Assembly: GCA_039111635.1 (NCBI GenBank)
Contig: JBCAQO010000007.1
Coordinates: 2,728,001 to 2,792,000 of the forward strand
Source: Heterobasidion occidentale
Taxonomy: Eukaryota; Basidiomycota; Agaricomycetes; Russulales; Bondarzewiaceae
DNA length: 64,000 nucleotides
Direction of reading: 5' to 3'
The notes below the pieces were generated by a model. The model was not told the origin of the DNA and searched no databases. It was given only the letters and a program-made list of their open reading frames with translations. Shown one piece after another: positions 49,473 through 60,732 of the stretch. Numbering within the stretch: position 1 is the stretch's first letter; the number at the start of each line of letters is the position of its first letter. The position numbers and the translations under genes are program-made.

Positions 49473-51399
49473 ATGAGCCATCCACAACAGGCGCTGCATG
49501 AGGCCGAGACGGGGCCGGCGTCCGACGCGCCGCCTGCGTCTGCGTCTCCCTCTCCCCACACGCAGGTGTATACGCCTTTCACCCCGCCCCCGCCCCCGCC
49601 CCTTCTCTCGGCCTCGACGCTGCCGCCAGCGTCGCCAACGCCATCCCCGCCCACGCATGAGCACGCCGCAACGCCGCAACAACAGTCTCTCCCCCCTCCT
49701 GATCCTCCACGCCCACAAACACAACAGCCATCCCCTCCACGACCACCGTCTTCCTTCCAGTCACAAGCGCAAGCCAACGTCCTCGTTCACCCGCAGCCCC
49801 ACTTCCTCCCCCACCAGATGCAGCGCGACCTGCCCTCGCCCCCTCCGCACTCGTCCCCTTCCCCCCAACGGCAGCCCGCACCGGCCCCAGCTCCCGGCCC
49901 CATCCCCCTCGCCCTGCACTCCCCATACTCCGTCGCCGCTGCCGCCACCCAGTCGCACTCCCCGCACCGGTCTCCGCACCAGTCTCTACACCACGCGACC
50001 CCGCCCGGCTCGGCGCCCCCTAATCGCGGGAGCTACCGTCGCTCGCAGTCGCAGTCGCCGCAAGAGCACGCGCACGCGCGCGTGCCGAGCAGCGCGGCGC
50101 CGACGGTGCTCGCCCTCGCGCGGCCGCGGCCCGCGCACACGCGGAGCCTGCCAACGCAGGGGCTGGGCCAGGGCCATGGGCAGGGGCAGGACGGCGGGTA
50201 CGAGCGGGACCTCAACGACGACGACGGCGACGGGGGCGCCGATGCGGGGGTTGCGGGCGTGGGTGCGGGGCGGGGCGCGGCGAACGGGTACGGCATGGGG
50301 AACGGGTACGCGGTGGGGAACGGGTACGGCGTGGGGAACGGGTACGGCAGCGCGCCTGGGGGCGTGGGCGCGAAGCCTGTGTCGTGGGAGGGCGGGGGGC
50401 TGCCCAGCGCGGGCGGGTACTCGGAGGGGCGCGGCGGGCAGGGCGGGCAGGGGCACGGTGCGCCGGATGGGATGGGCGGGGTGGGCTGGATCGTGCCGCC
50501 AGCGGAGGAGAAGCGCGCGGTGAGTGGTTGCCACATACCTGCGATGCCGGTGTGGATGGGCGTGCTCACGCTCAGCGATGTGTTGTTGCGAGCAGCGCCG
50601 GGAGATGACCGTCGGCGAACGGCTGGCGCCCACGATCGCCGCCGCCGAGACGGAGCGCGACAAGGCGGCGTTCAAGGGTGCGTCGTCCGTCCGCCGCCGC
50701 CTCTCTCCGTGCGTCTGCTGACGATGATCCCGCGAGCAGCGAAGTGGACGGGCTACACGCTGAACGCGGCCATCGGGGTCCAGGTGCTCCTCGGCGCGCT
50801 CACCACCGGGCTCGGCGCCGCCCTCACGGGAAAGCAGGTGCGCGCTGCGCAGATCCGCCCCCGCTGATTGACAGACAGACTGACACTTGCTGTTCGCTTC
50901 CGGCTCGCTCGCTGATCGATCTGCGGCGCTAGACCTCGGTCGCAATATCCATCCTGGGTCCGCCGCTTCCCTTTTCTGCTTCCTCGTCGTGACTCGTGGC
51001 TGACGCAGCACGGTGTCGTTTCGGGTCAGGTGGCGCCTCGACCCTCGTCGCGTCGTATCTCGCGCGCGCGCGCGGCTCCAACGAGCCGGAGAACAGCCTC
51101 CAGCGCACGAAGGAGCTCGACCACTTCATCCGCGAGGCCAGGGCCTTCGAGCTCGACCACGGCCACGCCGTCGGATCCGCCTTTGACCGCGAGCTCAGCT
51201 CGTTTCGGCACACCCTCGAGGCCATGCTCGGCAGCAACGACGTCGGCATCGCAGAGGAAGAGCGCGGCAGGTGAGCCTTCGTCCCGTGCCGCCCCGCACT
51301 CGTGGCTGACCGCCCCCGCGCGTGCGCGCGTGCAGGTCGGGGAACGGGAATCGGTTGTCGCATGCCAATCACAACGAGAAAACGGGCTTGCCAGTGTGA
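49473..51399 (+). CDS. Fungal SLATT-domain membrane protein with long disordered N-terminus
   Basis: Six exons (49473-50519, 50596-50677, 50740-50837, 50933-50957, 51030-51270, 51336-51399) give 518 residues. Residues 1-350 are Pro/Ser/Gln-rich and then Gly-rich, with NGYG repeats (50,280-50,350). The C-terminal domain matches the fungal SLATT pattern: TVGERLAPTIAAAETERDKA, then helix 1 WTGYTLNAAIGVQVLLGALT, GAALTGKQ, then helix 2 TSVAISILGGASTLVASYLA, then RARGSNEPENSLQRTKELDH and FIREARAFELDHGH. SLATT proteins are two-helix membrane proteins named from bacterial SMODS/SLOG-associated conflict systems; the fungal branch has no known function. The fourth exon is only 25 nt. ATG 49473 follows a TATA-containing leader; in-frame sequence upstream lacks another ATG. 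Confidence 0.8.
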
Positions 51400-53664
51400 T
51401 TCCCAGACCGTTTCTTCTCTCCTTGCCTCTTCAAAATCACATCCATCGGGCGGCCGACATAGCCCTACAGCACACGACAACACAGACAACATGCCCCCCA
51501 TCCTCGCCTCTCCGCCCGATCTGCCACATGTTCTCTCCATGCTTGCACAGGCTTACCTCTTCCCTATTCTTCACGCCGCATCTATCATGTCATGCCCACA
51601 CAGACTCGTACATCCGCTCTTCATGCACGTCGTCCCCTTCGAATTCTTCTAGAGTAATATTATACGCCTCCTTTCCTTCCGTTCGCTGTTGCTGCATGTG
51701 CCCCTTTGCCTTTGCTCGCCGCCTATTTTACCCCTGTATCCTATTGCATGCTCGTCCCGCCCATGTGGCTGCTCTACCTTTGTTCTCGTCTCTTTTCTTT
51801 CTTATTACTTCAGTTTGGCCTCGGGTCGCGTTTCGCGGATCGCATTTTTTTCTATATTTGTTTTTTCGTTTTTTATTTGCAATGACAGATGATGTGCATG
51901 GCTCTGCGCGCGTCATGGCCGAGAGTAGAAGCTCGTGCGTGTCTGTGACCTTTGTGTGAGACGGGGGGTCGCTGTCGATGCGCCGTTGACGTGATGTCGA
52001 TGTGATGGTGATGGTGATGTCGGGCTGCCATGCCACACGATGCGCCGGCATCGTTGTTGCGAACGGCGTGCATAGGCATAGGTGACAGGGTGGTGCCGCC
52101 GCCCCGCCGTCCCGCATCTGTATCACGACACCCCACCCCCCCCTGGCGGGAGCCGCCGCGATCCTGATGTCGGACGACGGTTCGTTCCTCGCTGCTGCCC
52201 CCGCCGCGATCCGCCTCGCCGTCCCTTCAGACACACTGCGCGCGCCGCATCAGGACGTACTAGAGGCGTTCTGGCGTGTCTTTCGAGCGCGTCTCGTGGA
52301 GCCCACCGTGGAGCCCGCTGTGGAGCGTCTGCCTGCCATCGTGGAGACTTCCCCCCTTTGACGAGCGCCGCGAACGGCACGGACGTCGGACGGCCGCGTG
52401 CAGCCGCAGCCGCAGCGTCGTGGGTGCCCGCTCGCGATCCCGCGCGCACGCGCCGTCCTGCACCGGCCTGTGCTGATTCTGATTCTGATAGTGATAGTGA
52501 TAGTGATAGTGATCCTCGAAACAAGCAACCCTGAGAGTGGCACCGATACTGCCGGCGAGAAGGTGCCGTCTAGGGACGCAATCATGCATCGGCTCTCATC
52601 AGCTCTCACCGGCCTAGCCTGCGCGGGAGGGGGGGGGGCTGTGCGGGGGTATTTTTGGCGCGTGCGGGAGGAACAAGCAATCTGGACAATCTGGGACGTT
52701 CTTGGACGCGCGGCGCGCGGCGCAGGGTGGGTACGGGTGTTCCGCGCCCGTTCCGAGATCGAGCGACCAGAGTTAGTACACGCGTGGGCGTGTGGGGTGC
52801 CGTGTCCGGCGCCGGGGCGCCTCGCGGCCGTCGTGGTGGGTCCGTGGAGTCAATATGTAGCCGCGGAGGAGTTGCTCGGTGCGATGGATTCCGGCCGAGT
52901 CTGGACAGAAGGGACGGAGGGGGGTGAGGGGACGTACGAACGACCCGATCGGGCTACCGATTTGCTCGCTCTGCTGGGCGGTGCGGGGTCGAAGGTGGAG
53001 GGTTGCGCGGACGGGACCGGCGTGTGAGTTCTGCGTCGATCGCGGTGCGGTGGGTGCAGCCAGTCGTCGACCGCGCGCGGGAGCGCCTGGGAGACATTGA
53101 TGGGCGACCGCAGTGTGCTCGGGTCCGGACGAATTGCGAACCGCGACGGAGTTCGCGAGAGCGCCCCAGCGAGTCGATGAAAGGCGAGACGTGCTATGGT
53201 GCACGCGTGGGGTCTGTGGGCGCAGTCTGCTGTGAGCCGTGGGCGGGTGTGTGACGGTCAGACAGTCGGAGCCGGAAGCGAAGGCTGGGCGGCTCTTGCG
53301 TGCTCAGCGAGGGCATCTGATCTGCTCCTCCTGGCCCAAGAAATGCACGACACGCGCGAAACGTCCGGCCGCGGTGACGACTCCGATGGACTGACGCCTT
53401 CAACCGGTTTCAATTGGAGCCTTCGAGGCAACTTTGTCAGATGATGAAACACACGCGCTGCTGGAAGCGTAGCGTTTAAACGACACGAGCGCCTGCAGTA
53501 TGGTATGCCCTATGACGGATCCATGGTCAGAGATGGCACCTACCCTGTCAGTCACAAGTCAAGGACAGTCAACCAGACATGAATCCAAGATCACGGCGCC
53601 AGGCGCCTGCGTCCCCCGCTGCTGGGTGATGCCTCTACTTACTTATGGAAGCGAGTCTCAGCTC
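51400..53664. other. GC-rich intergenic, no gene supported
   Basis: Downstream of the SLATT gene there is a T-rich 3' flank (51,650-51,890), then GC-rich DNA with overlapping Arg/Ala-rich frames on both strands and no domains. A microsatellite occurs at 52474-52513. Confidence 0.4.
52474..52513. repeat. GATTCT/GATAGT hexanucleotide microsatellite
   Basis: Two GATTCT units are followed by four GATAGT units and GATCCT: a short perfect or near-perfect tandem tract. Confidence 0.85.
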
Positions 53665-53969
53665 GCTGGCAGACGATATCTGCTCGATTCGAACAGGGTG
53701 ACGCGCAGATTCGTTCAAGACCGAATCGGAATCACGCTTCCGTGAGGAAAGAATGTGTGCCCGCGACAAGGGAGCAGACATTCCAGCTCGGTACGTATGA
53801 GGTCATAGGTCGCAAGGTGTGCATTGCAGTGCCCGACATGCGGCGGTTTCCCGATCGAAAAGCATAGTTCCGTAGCGCTCATACTTCTGCGCTGCGCCGC
53901 TGGAGCACTGATCGATCTTTCTTTGAACGGATCGAGACGAGCCCAGTTGGACCACCTGTGAGAGTCTGA

Positions 53970-54305
53970 GATCATCGTTCACCTCGCAGACTGGAAGGAT
54001 GGGCGATTGCGGCAATTCATAGACTGAAAGTCGCGCAAGACAGAAAGGATTCGCTGGAGACAAAACGGGTGGAAACTGGCGAGTCGTTGAGAGTCACGTC
54101 CAGTTTGGTTCGGCAGATGCCGCAAGTGAAGTTTCTTTCCCTGGACCCTCGCCGTGGCCTGTTTGGTCTCAACAATCGGAACGGCGAGCGCAGAATGCAA
54201 TGCATTCTCTGCGTTTGCATCTATCTGCAGGTGCCAGCCTAACTCCGGATCGCTGGTCGCAACATCGTCGTGGCTTTCCTCAATTACGCGCCAAAGCTCA
54301 AACAA
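53970..54305 (-). other. Unidentified minus-strand frame in unit A, conserved in unit B
   Basis: The minus strand reads FTCGICRTKLDVTLNDSP in one frame at about 54140-54085, and unit B reads FAYGICRTARRDF at the matching place (about 56215). The GICRT match suggests a second gene shared by both copies, divergently placed from the small plus-strand gene. I could not build a complete exon chain, and a zinc-binding role from the CGIC pair is only a guess. Confidence 0.25.
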
Positions 54306-54839
54306 TTGTGAGTACTACCACTGCACTGGCCTGTGGGAGCCTGTGGGCCGCCATCGCCTTCACAATAAGCTACACATTGTCTACACCTCACCATCAAGCA
54401 CGAAGGAAGTTAGACCACGTACCCACATACTCCCAACAAAAGAATCTCGCCGTATGACATTCCGGCGGCATCATCTTATTGTTTCTGCTAAAAGCGCAGG
54501 CCAGTCATCCTTGTGACCTGTGAAGACTCTCTGACTCGGAGGTTCGATCCTACCAGTAGTCCCATCGTGGTACTAGGTGTCCACATGCCTCGTGCCAGCT
54601 TTCGCTGGGATCGAAGCAAGATAGAAACAATGCCATTGGTTTACCTTCCCTGACCGTGCTCGCAGACCTATGCTGCGAACTGCTCCTACTCGAACGTCAG
54701 AGCGCCGACTGCTGTGGGTCTGTTAAACATGGTAGATGGCAACGATTGTTGGTATGCTATGACTGTTCATGCTAATTGTTCTATCTCTCAAACCCGATCT
54801 CCAAGCTCAAGTCGAGGTTTGCGTCAGGGAAGTCTTCAG

Positions 54840-54847
54840 TATAAATA
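54840..54847 (+). promoter_or_regulatory. TATA box of the small tandem gene, copy A
   Basis: TATAAATA, 137 bp before the ATG at 54977. In copy B the matching place reads CCATATAGCAAG, so the box is degraded there. Confidence 0.6.
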
Positions 54848-54976
54848 GCAAGTACCGCCCGTGTGTATCTCTGCAATTCTTACTCTCTCCCATCTAACTT
54901 CCAAGGCGTAGTCTCGTCAGCAGTCGCGCGTACATTTGCAAATCTCATCTTATCAATTTTGTCCTATTCCGAGCGT

Positions 54977-55432
54977 ATGGCCATGTTGGAAAGTCAACCA
55001 TTTGAAGAGCCACAGAGTGCGTTTGACAAGTGCGAGCTTTGTCTAGAGCTGACACGATCTCGACTGGACTAGCGTCTCCGCCAGAGAGCGAAGGAATGTA
55101 TATACCACCCTTAGACTGCTCGGACGGTGTGTCTTGACTTGTTCAGCAATCAGTTTGCGTGCCCGAAAATATCTCATCGTCTGCATCAGAGGCATTTTCG
55201 AAGATGACGGTTCAGGAGTTTGGTATCTGGGTCGACAACTACGCCACCCATTTCGAGCTCAAGGGTGCGTGATCCTAATTTCCCGCGCACGACGCGCCCT
55301 GATCCGTCCTCAGACCCTCTTCGACCGAAGATGACGATGGAGGAGTTCGATACCTTCCTTGATGAAGTACAGGCAAATCTCGAACGAGCCGAAGAATACG
55401 TGAGACGCCAAAATCTCAGGCATGATGCATGA
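54977..55432 (+). CDS. Small four-exon gene, copy A (91 residues, unknown)
   Basis: Exons 54977-55016, 55085-55126, 55190-55264 and 55314-55432 total 276 nt in frame. Introns are 68, 63 and 49 nt with GT..AG ends. The product starts MAMLESQPFEEPQKSEGMYI, contains FSKMTVQEFGIWVDNYATHF, then MTMEEFDTFLDEVQANLERA, and ends RRQNLRHDA. It is acidic and helical, with no signal peptide and no cysteine motif. I do not recognise it. The model is supported by copy B, in which the first two exons have exactly the same lengths (40 and 42 nt) and phases. Confidence 0.6.
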
Positions 55433-55723
55433 GCGCGAACGCCGGACTCGCATGCTGTGACACCCCTCAGCGGACTTGAGGATATTTCGGAATATTGGCG
55501 GGCATTGGTGATCGATTCCTCACGGGCGTGCCGGCAGCATAGCATTCGAACAATACAAGCACCTATATGTATCTGCGGAGTCTTGACGGACCACGTAAGG
55601 AACTCATGCCAGTGAATGATGGTCAAACGGATGCGAATCCATAGCAACAGGGCATCCCTTGTTAGAAGCCATTGCGTCCTTCGCTGGACAAGGCCCCTCT
55701 AAAGACAAGTCGCTGACAGACAA

Positions 55724-57520
55724 CGGTCCTAAGATCTGCTCGATTCAAGTACTGATGAACACTTCGTGAGCTTGTGAGGTTCAAATCATACCTCCATGAT
55801 TAAAACATGCGTCCACAACAAAGGAGCAAATGTTCAAACGTGGTAGGCACTTACCCGCATACAAAGCTTTCTGGACGGTGGGTCTGATTGCAAATCGTTT
55901 GAGTGCTGTTAGAGCTCTGGTCCAGGCTGGTCCTCGGTTCAACTGGCGACCAAATGTGAACCTCCGTGAGCCTCTCAGTTTCAGAGCGGGTGCTTTGGGC
56001 ATGGAGACGTCGTCCTATGCGGTCTAATCTGCTTTCATGATACATCCAAAAACGGTTGATCTTGGAAAATAGAGATGAAGAGCCGCCGCACAAGACAAGA
56101 CGGAATCGCTGGAGACATGTTGGCACACAAGGGTAAGTGGTGACTCTAGCCTCGGTTGCGTTGAAAGTCCTTGAAAGTCACGTCTCGCAGTTCGGCAAAT
56201 GCCGTAGGCGAATTTTCTGCATGACGCGTGGAACTGTCGCGTCTCCGCTTGTCTCAGCCGCACTCAGCGATGGCCAAGCTCAGCGAGGGCGGGATGTGTT
56301 CATTGGTTCCAACATCGTACGCAACGGTGGCGACAGCATGGCCACATTTTTCCATAATCATGGGCCAGACTATGGTAAATTCCATCGGCCTACTACTTAT
56401 TGTCCGCACCTCTTCATCAAGAACAAAGAAACCCGGCTCACACTCCTCAATAAAAGTGCGCCGTTGAAAGGCATGCTGATGGCGTCCTTGTTATTTCTGC
56501 TCAACAGCACAAGCCGCACGAGGCTCATCGCAATACGTCTCCGTATGGTCATGACTTCGCTTTCGACGGTATCGAAAGGTGGAACGAAAGAAGCGCGCTC
56601 GTCTTTCCTTCAAGCGTGCTTGCAGACCTGTTATGAACCTGCTGAGGGTTGTTTGACCGCTGTGACTAAGCTGTCGGGCGACTATCAATCATCGTGAGTT
56701 GCTCTCTTTTCAAGACCTCGATTGTTTGTGTGCTATGACCGTCTATGCCAATTGTCTAGTCATTATAACGGTCACAACGGATTTACACGCTCAAGCTCGC
56801 TTTTGTTCGCGGTGCCTATTTAGTACCCTGTGTCCATATAGCAAGTATCGGGCGTCTCCCATCTCATTGACAACACTTCGTCATGAGTCGTGCGATTTGC
56901 AGAATCTCATCCGATAAATATCGTTGCCGAGCGGATGGCCATGTCAGAAATTCCATCCTCCCAAGAGACGAAAGGTGCATTCAACAAGTGCGAGTAGGTT
57001 CTCAAGCTGACGCGACCTCAACTACGCTAGTGTCCTTTTCAGAGAACGAAGAGATGTTTATACCGGCCTACAACTGCTGAAGCGGTATGCCTTGACTTGG
57101 CCACTAGTCTCCTTGCATCCTCTCAATCTCTGCATCATCTTCATCAGAGGAATTCATGAAGATGTCCAATGCTCAGTTCGCTGCTTGGGCCGAGAAGCAT
57201 CTGGGTGTAAAAAGTCCGTGACCGTAATTTCCCCCACATCATGACGCACGCTGTTTGGGGCTCAGATCGGTATCATGAGCCAATGACGAAAGCAGAAGGG
57301 GACGTTGTCATTGCCGAAACTCTCGCCTTGCTTGCTAAAGCGGAAGAAGATTTCAAACGATGTGACGAACTCGAAAGACGTATGGATCCCAAGATCCTTC
57401 GGCTCAAGCGTGAGCGTTTGAGCTCCGGGTTCGCATGTTGAGACATCCTGAAGATAGTGTCACCTCAGCCGACTTGAGGGTGTTTCGGAATGTTGGCGGA
57501 CGTTGATGCATTTGTCATTC
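55724..57520. repeat. Tandem duplication unit B (~1.8 kb)
   Basis: Second, more decayed copy of unit A. Offset between matching positions is about 1.96-2.05 kb. It contains a broken copy of the small gene and the same downstream block. Confidence 0.7.
56935..57441 (+). pseudogene. Small four-exon gene, copy B, with in-frame stop
   Basis: Exons 56935-56974, 57043-57084, 57148-57213 and 57266-57441 keep one frame over 108 codons. Codon 26 is TGA (57078-57080), where copy A has TCG. It starts MAMSEIPSSQETK, then FIPAYNC and the stop, then after the stop FMKMSNAQFAAWAEKHL, ALLAKAEEDFKRCDELERRM and a basic end. Exon 4 is longer than in copy A and remains open. Translation could restart at the ATGs in exon 3, giving about 75 residues, so loss of function is likely but not certain. 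Confidence 0.55.
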
Positions 57521-57714
57521 TATCCCGGTGAATATAAGTGTAACCATTAAGCGTGTGGGCCTGTCCAAGGCTTTGGCGTAAAACTGCCGCGCACTTGTCT
57601 GTACAGGATACTGAGAATCTGATGAAGACTATACATCATAACCCTGATGATGTTTAGCAAATTTCTCAGCTCGAAGTTTCTGCCTCTACATCCCTAGCCT
57701 CTCCTGCAATTCTG
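57442..57714. other. Convergent intergenic gap
   Basis: 3' flank of tandem unit B and of the bHLH gene. Nothing else seen. Confidence 0.4.
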
Positions 57715-59395
57715 CTATCCGACCCGATAACGAAGGATCGTGTTCCGCACCGACTCGGCATCTGTAGGATCTTGGTTCAACATCCGCTGATCCAGTAATT
57801 GCTCCCTCAACTCGTCTATTTCCCTTCGTTGGCGTTTGATCAGGTCGACAGCTGGGTCCATTGTCAGTTTCCAATGATATTCGGACGGGACGTTGCATTC
57901 GCACCAAATTCATCAAGACTTTGTTCCAGTTTCGGCGGCAGAAAGTCACGTAACGCATCCCGGAGGAAATTCTCGCGGTAAACTTGGGTCGTCTCCCATG
58001 CCAAATTGGCTTGCCTCAGGTGCTCGATGTATTCAACAGCTCAAAACGAAATGATCTCATGAGCCTTCGGGCACGACGGCAGCGACAACACAGACTCATG
58101 CACGCACCATAGGCTTCCAGTTTCTGCTTCGAAACGTGCCCCTTGAGTTGCTCTGCGATGAGATACTCAGCCACCGCCTCGCGAAGCGCGTCCTCAGACC
58201 TCTTCTCCCCGCTCCGCCGAACCCGCGCGCGCTCGGCCTTCACCTCCTTAATTGTCCTTGACCCCGCCGGGGTCGCGGTGCTTGGCCTAGGCCCCGTCAC
58301 ATCCCCAGACTCGTCGAGGTCCTCCGCCTTGCGCTTCCCCTTCCTCCTTGACATGACCGTCTCGGGCGGCGCGCTCTGCACTTCGCGGTGGTCCTTCGAA
58401 GGCATCTCCGTAGGGGGCGCCGTCCACTCCCGCATGAATTTGTATTCGATGGGCGAAGCTGGAGGCTGCGTCGGATCTCGGTTTAGCAGTGGCAGGCCAT
58501 CTTCTGGCGGGACCGAGGAGTCCAGATCTGTGTGGGATGCGGAGCTGGGGAATGAATCGCGTTCAGGGGCGGCTGAAACGAGAGCGCGTGATGAACGCGG
58601 TCAAAACTGAGAAAGGGATTTACAAGAAATTGAGACATACATGGAAACGTATACGCGTACGCGTCATTGACTTGAGCGGAGAACGCAGATCCAATACCAG
58701 GCTGCTTCGAACCCTGCGTCGCCCTCATATATGACACTAGAGGTGTAAGCTCATTCGGTCAGCGGAGCACGCACAAACCGTATATGACAAAGTCGCACCT
58801 GCATGACTTAATCGAGACTCAGCAGTAGGGCTGGCCTCAAGGGAAGGATACGAGGGAAAGTCGCGGAAATTAGTGAAAGCTCCTAGGCTGCTCACGTCTG
58901 AGTCGTAGGGCGTCGATGATCCCGTTGCGTAGTCATGCGTCGGTGAAGAAGAAGCCGTACGAAGGTTGTCCGTCCCTCGATACCACGATGACGAGTCGTT
59001 CGAATATGTCAACCTGCATGAGCGCGTTCAGCATGCAGGCTATGATTGTCGATATAATACACGCTTACGGGGCGGGAGGAGGGGGCATGCTCTCTTTATA
59101 AGTGGCCTGCTCCGTGCCCAAGCCATCGTATGGCCAATTCGCCAATGTAAGTTCATTGTGCCCACTGGTGCAAGCACGTGTTCAGGACCAGATGCGGATC
59201 GAAAAAGCGGTTCGACACGCACCTTCCCAGCGAGGGCACCTCCAGCGGCGGGAGCGCGAGATGCGGCGGCAGATCATAAGAAGACGTCCCAGACGCATCC
59301 CAACCTGGACCAGCCTCGATACCCGTGCCCGAGAACGTCTTATCAAAGGATTCAGAATCCGCAGGAGTAAATGAACCAGAATAATCGGAAGACAT
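57715..59395 (-). CDS. Basic helix-loop-helix (bHLH) transcription factor
   Basis: The start is MSSDYSGSFTPADSESFDKT. Exon 1 runs to LPSLGR, then a ~220-nt intron, then LTYSNDSSSWYRGTDNL and a Ser-rich segment. The next exons read AQVNDAYAYTFP and SFPSSASHTDLDSSVPPEDG. The basic part MSRRKGKRKAEDLDE precedes the bHLH: KAERARVRRSGEKRSEDALR, EAVAEYLIAEQ loop, VSKQKLEAY|AVEYIEHLRQAN. An intron splits helix 2 at the TAT-G phase. A leucine-heptad-like tail ends the protein: AVDLIKRQRREIDELREQLL, then ILRYRVG at 57715. Without a 51-nt intron (GTGCGA..CCCAG at about 57905-57855) the frame would stop early at GNS-like codons. About 330 residues; nuclear; target genes unknown. Confidence 0.72.
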
Positions 59396-60732
59396 CGCAG
59401 CGTCAACGCAATGTATACTTTACCGAAAAGAAAAAAAAGTTGTGAATGATCAGACCCCGCACGACCTTGTCGTATTTATGGCCACGCTCGACAAGAAGGC
59501 CTCTTCCAGGAAATCCGAGGTTCACCAGGCGCAAAGCAAAGCCATGTGACCTCCGCGCCCTGCTTCTTGATGGTACCCACGTCAAGCAAAGCACAAAGCG
59601 GCGGTGTGCCCTTACGCTAAGGCCTGTGGGGCAGAGTACAACGTCGTCGACCCGATCGTGCGCACTGCCAGCAGAATAATACAAGCACCCACAAGAAGCG
59701 CATACATGCGCGCTTGAAGCCTGCTTAACGAGTTAGTCAAATGTCAGACGTCTGTCACAACCACGTAGCAACAAGTTGACCGTCGCAGCACAGGTCGGTG
59801 ATGCAGCGCAAATGGCCGGAAGCAATCAACAGTCTTACTCAACTGGGATAAGGAGCAGTGCGATCTCGGGTCAAGATCGATCCAACATCGCATGTTGATA
59901 AGATTCAGGACCACTTCAAGACCACGCCGCGCGGGCGTGCCTTTACTTCATAGAATATGCACCTACAACAATGAAGTGGATCACCGAATATGGAAGGCAG
60001 CTAGGCGAAGTACAAGGGCCTTCCCGATCTCGGAAAAACGCACGAGCTCGCAGAGCTTTCTATTGCTCATGACTAAGAACCACCCGGGTATGTATTGTAC
60101 ACGCAATGCATACCCAAGCTGTCAAGCGACCCTGTCCAGTATGCCGCGATCCGGATTTCGACATGAGGAAAAAAAACGAGATGGTCAACTCTCAAGTCCC
60201 GATTTCGCCGGTCCGATGACGTTTCCCATTGAATTGGCTATATCCAGTTGCACGGCTGCGGAGCGTAGAATAGGCTAGAATAGGAACGTCTGCGTCTTGA
60301 CACGGTGCTGAAGAATTTTGAACATAAGTGCTCTGAGTTCGATGACCAAGCAGTTGTGTGCGGAGGATGCCGAGCCGTGCTGCCGGCTTGGCCGCTGTGC
60401 CCATCTGAGTCTACTAATAAGTCACCTAACGGCTGCAACATATGCCCTAAGACATGCCGTGAAGATAGAATGCGCTGGCAGACGCACAAAAAACGAGACA
60501 TAACTTCTATATGCACAGCGATCCAAAAAAGCAGGGACGACAACGACAACGAGAGACACACATATGTAGACAGAACGGACAATCCAGAAGCGAGGAGATG
60601 CTTGACATTACACGGCGCCGTTACTTCTTGGTCTTACTGTCGCGCACGTCAGCACCGAGATAATCAAGGAACGTGAGGGGCTTGAAGGGTTGATCGCTCG
60701 CTTCACTCACCTGAATGTAGCTTACTCAGAGC
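59396..60732. other. Intergenic, no gene supported
   Basis: Several 60-128 codon frames on both strands (for example plus 59892-60278) have no domain, signal or conserved exon structure. The part to the left is the bHLH promoter. Confidence 0.4.

Larger units (their letters stand above)
53670..55510. repeat. Tandem duplication unit A (~1.85 kb)
   Basis: Unit A aligns with unit B (55724-57520) at several ordered anchors. These are ATCTGCTCGATTC (53685/55735), CGCTGGAGACA on the minus-gene side (54051/56107), GTGTATCTCTGC/CGTCTCCCATCTC near the promoter, the four exons of the small gene, and the downstream block CTCAGCSGACTTGAGG (55468/57474). Identity is moderate, so the duplication is old. 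Confidence 0.7.

Noticed and set aside
47186..49485. Long Arg/Pro/Ala-rich frames on both strands
   Set aside because: High GC suppresses stop codons, giving long frames in all directions; none has domains, introns in phase or biased codon use.
54500..54560. tRNA-like B box (GGTTCGATCC) near 54531
   Set aside because: No A box at the right distance and no cloverleaf stems can be drawn.
57078..57080. TGA in copy B as a selenocysteine codon
   Set aside because: Dikaryotic fungi generally lack selenocysteine machinery and copy A has an ordinary serine codon there.
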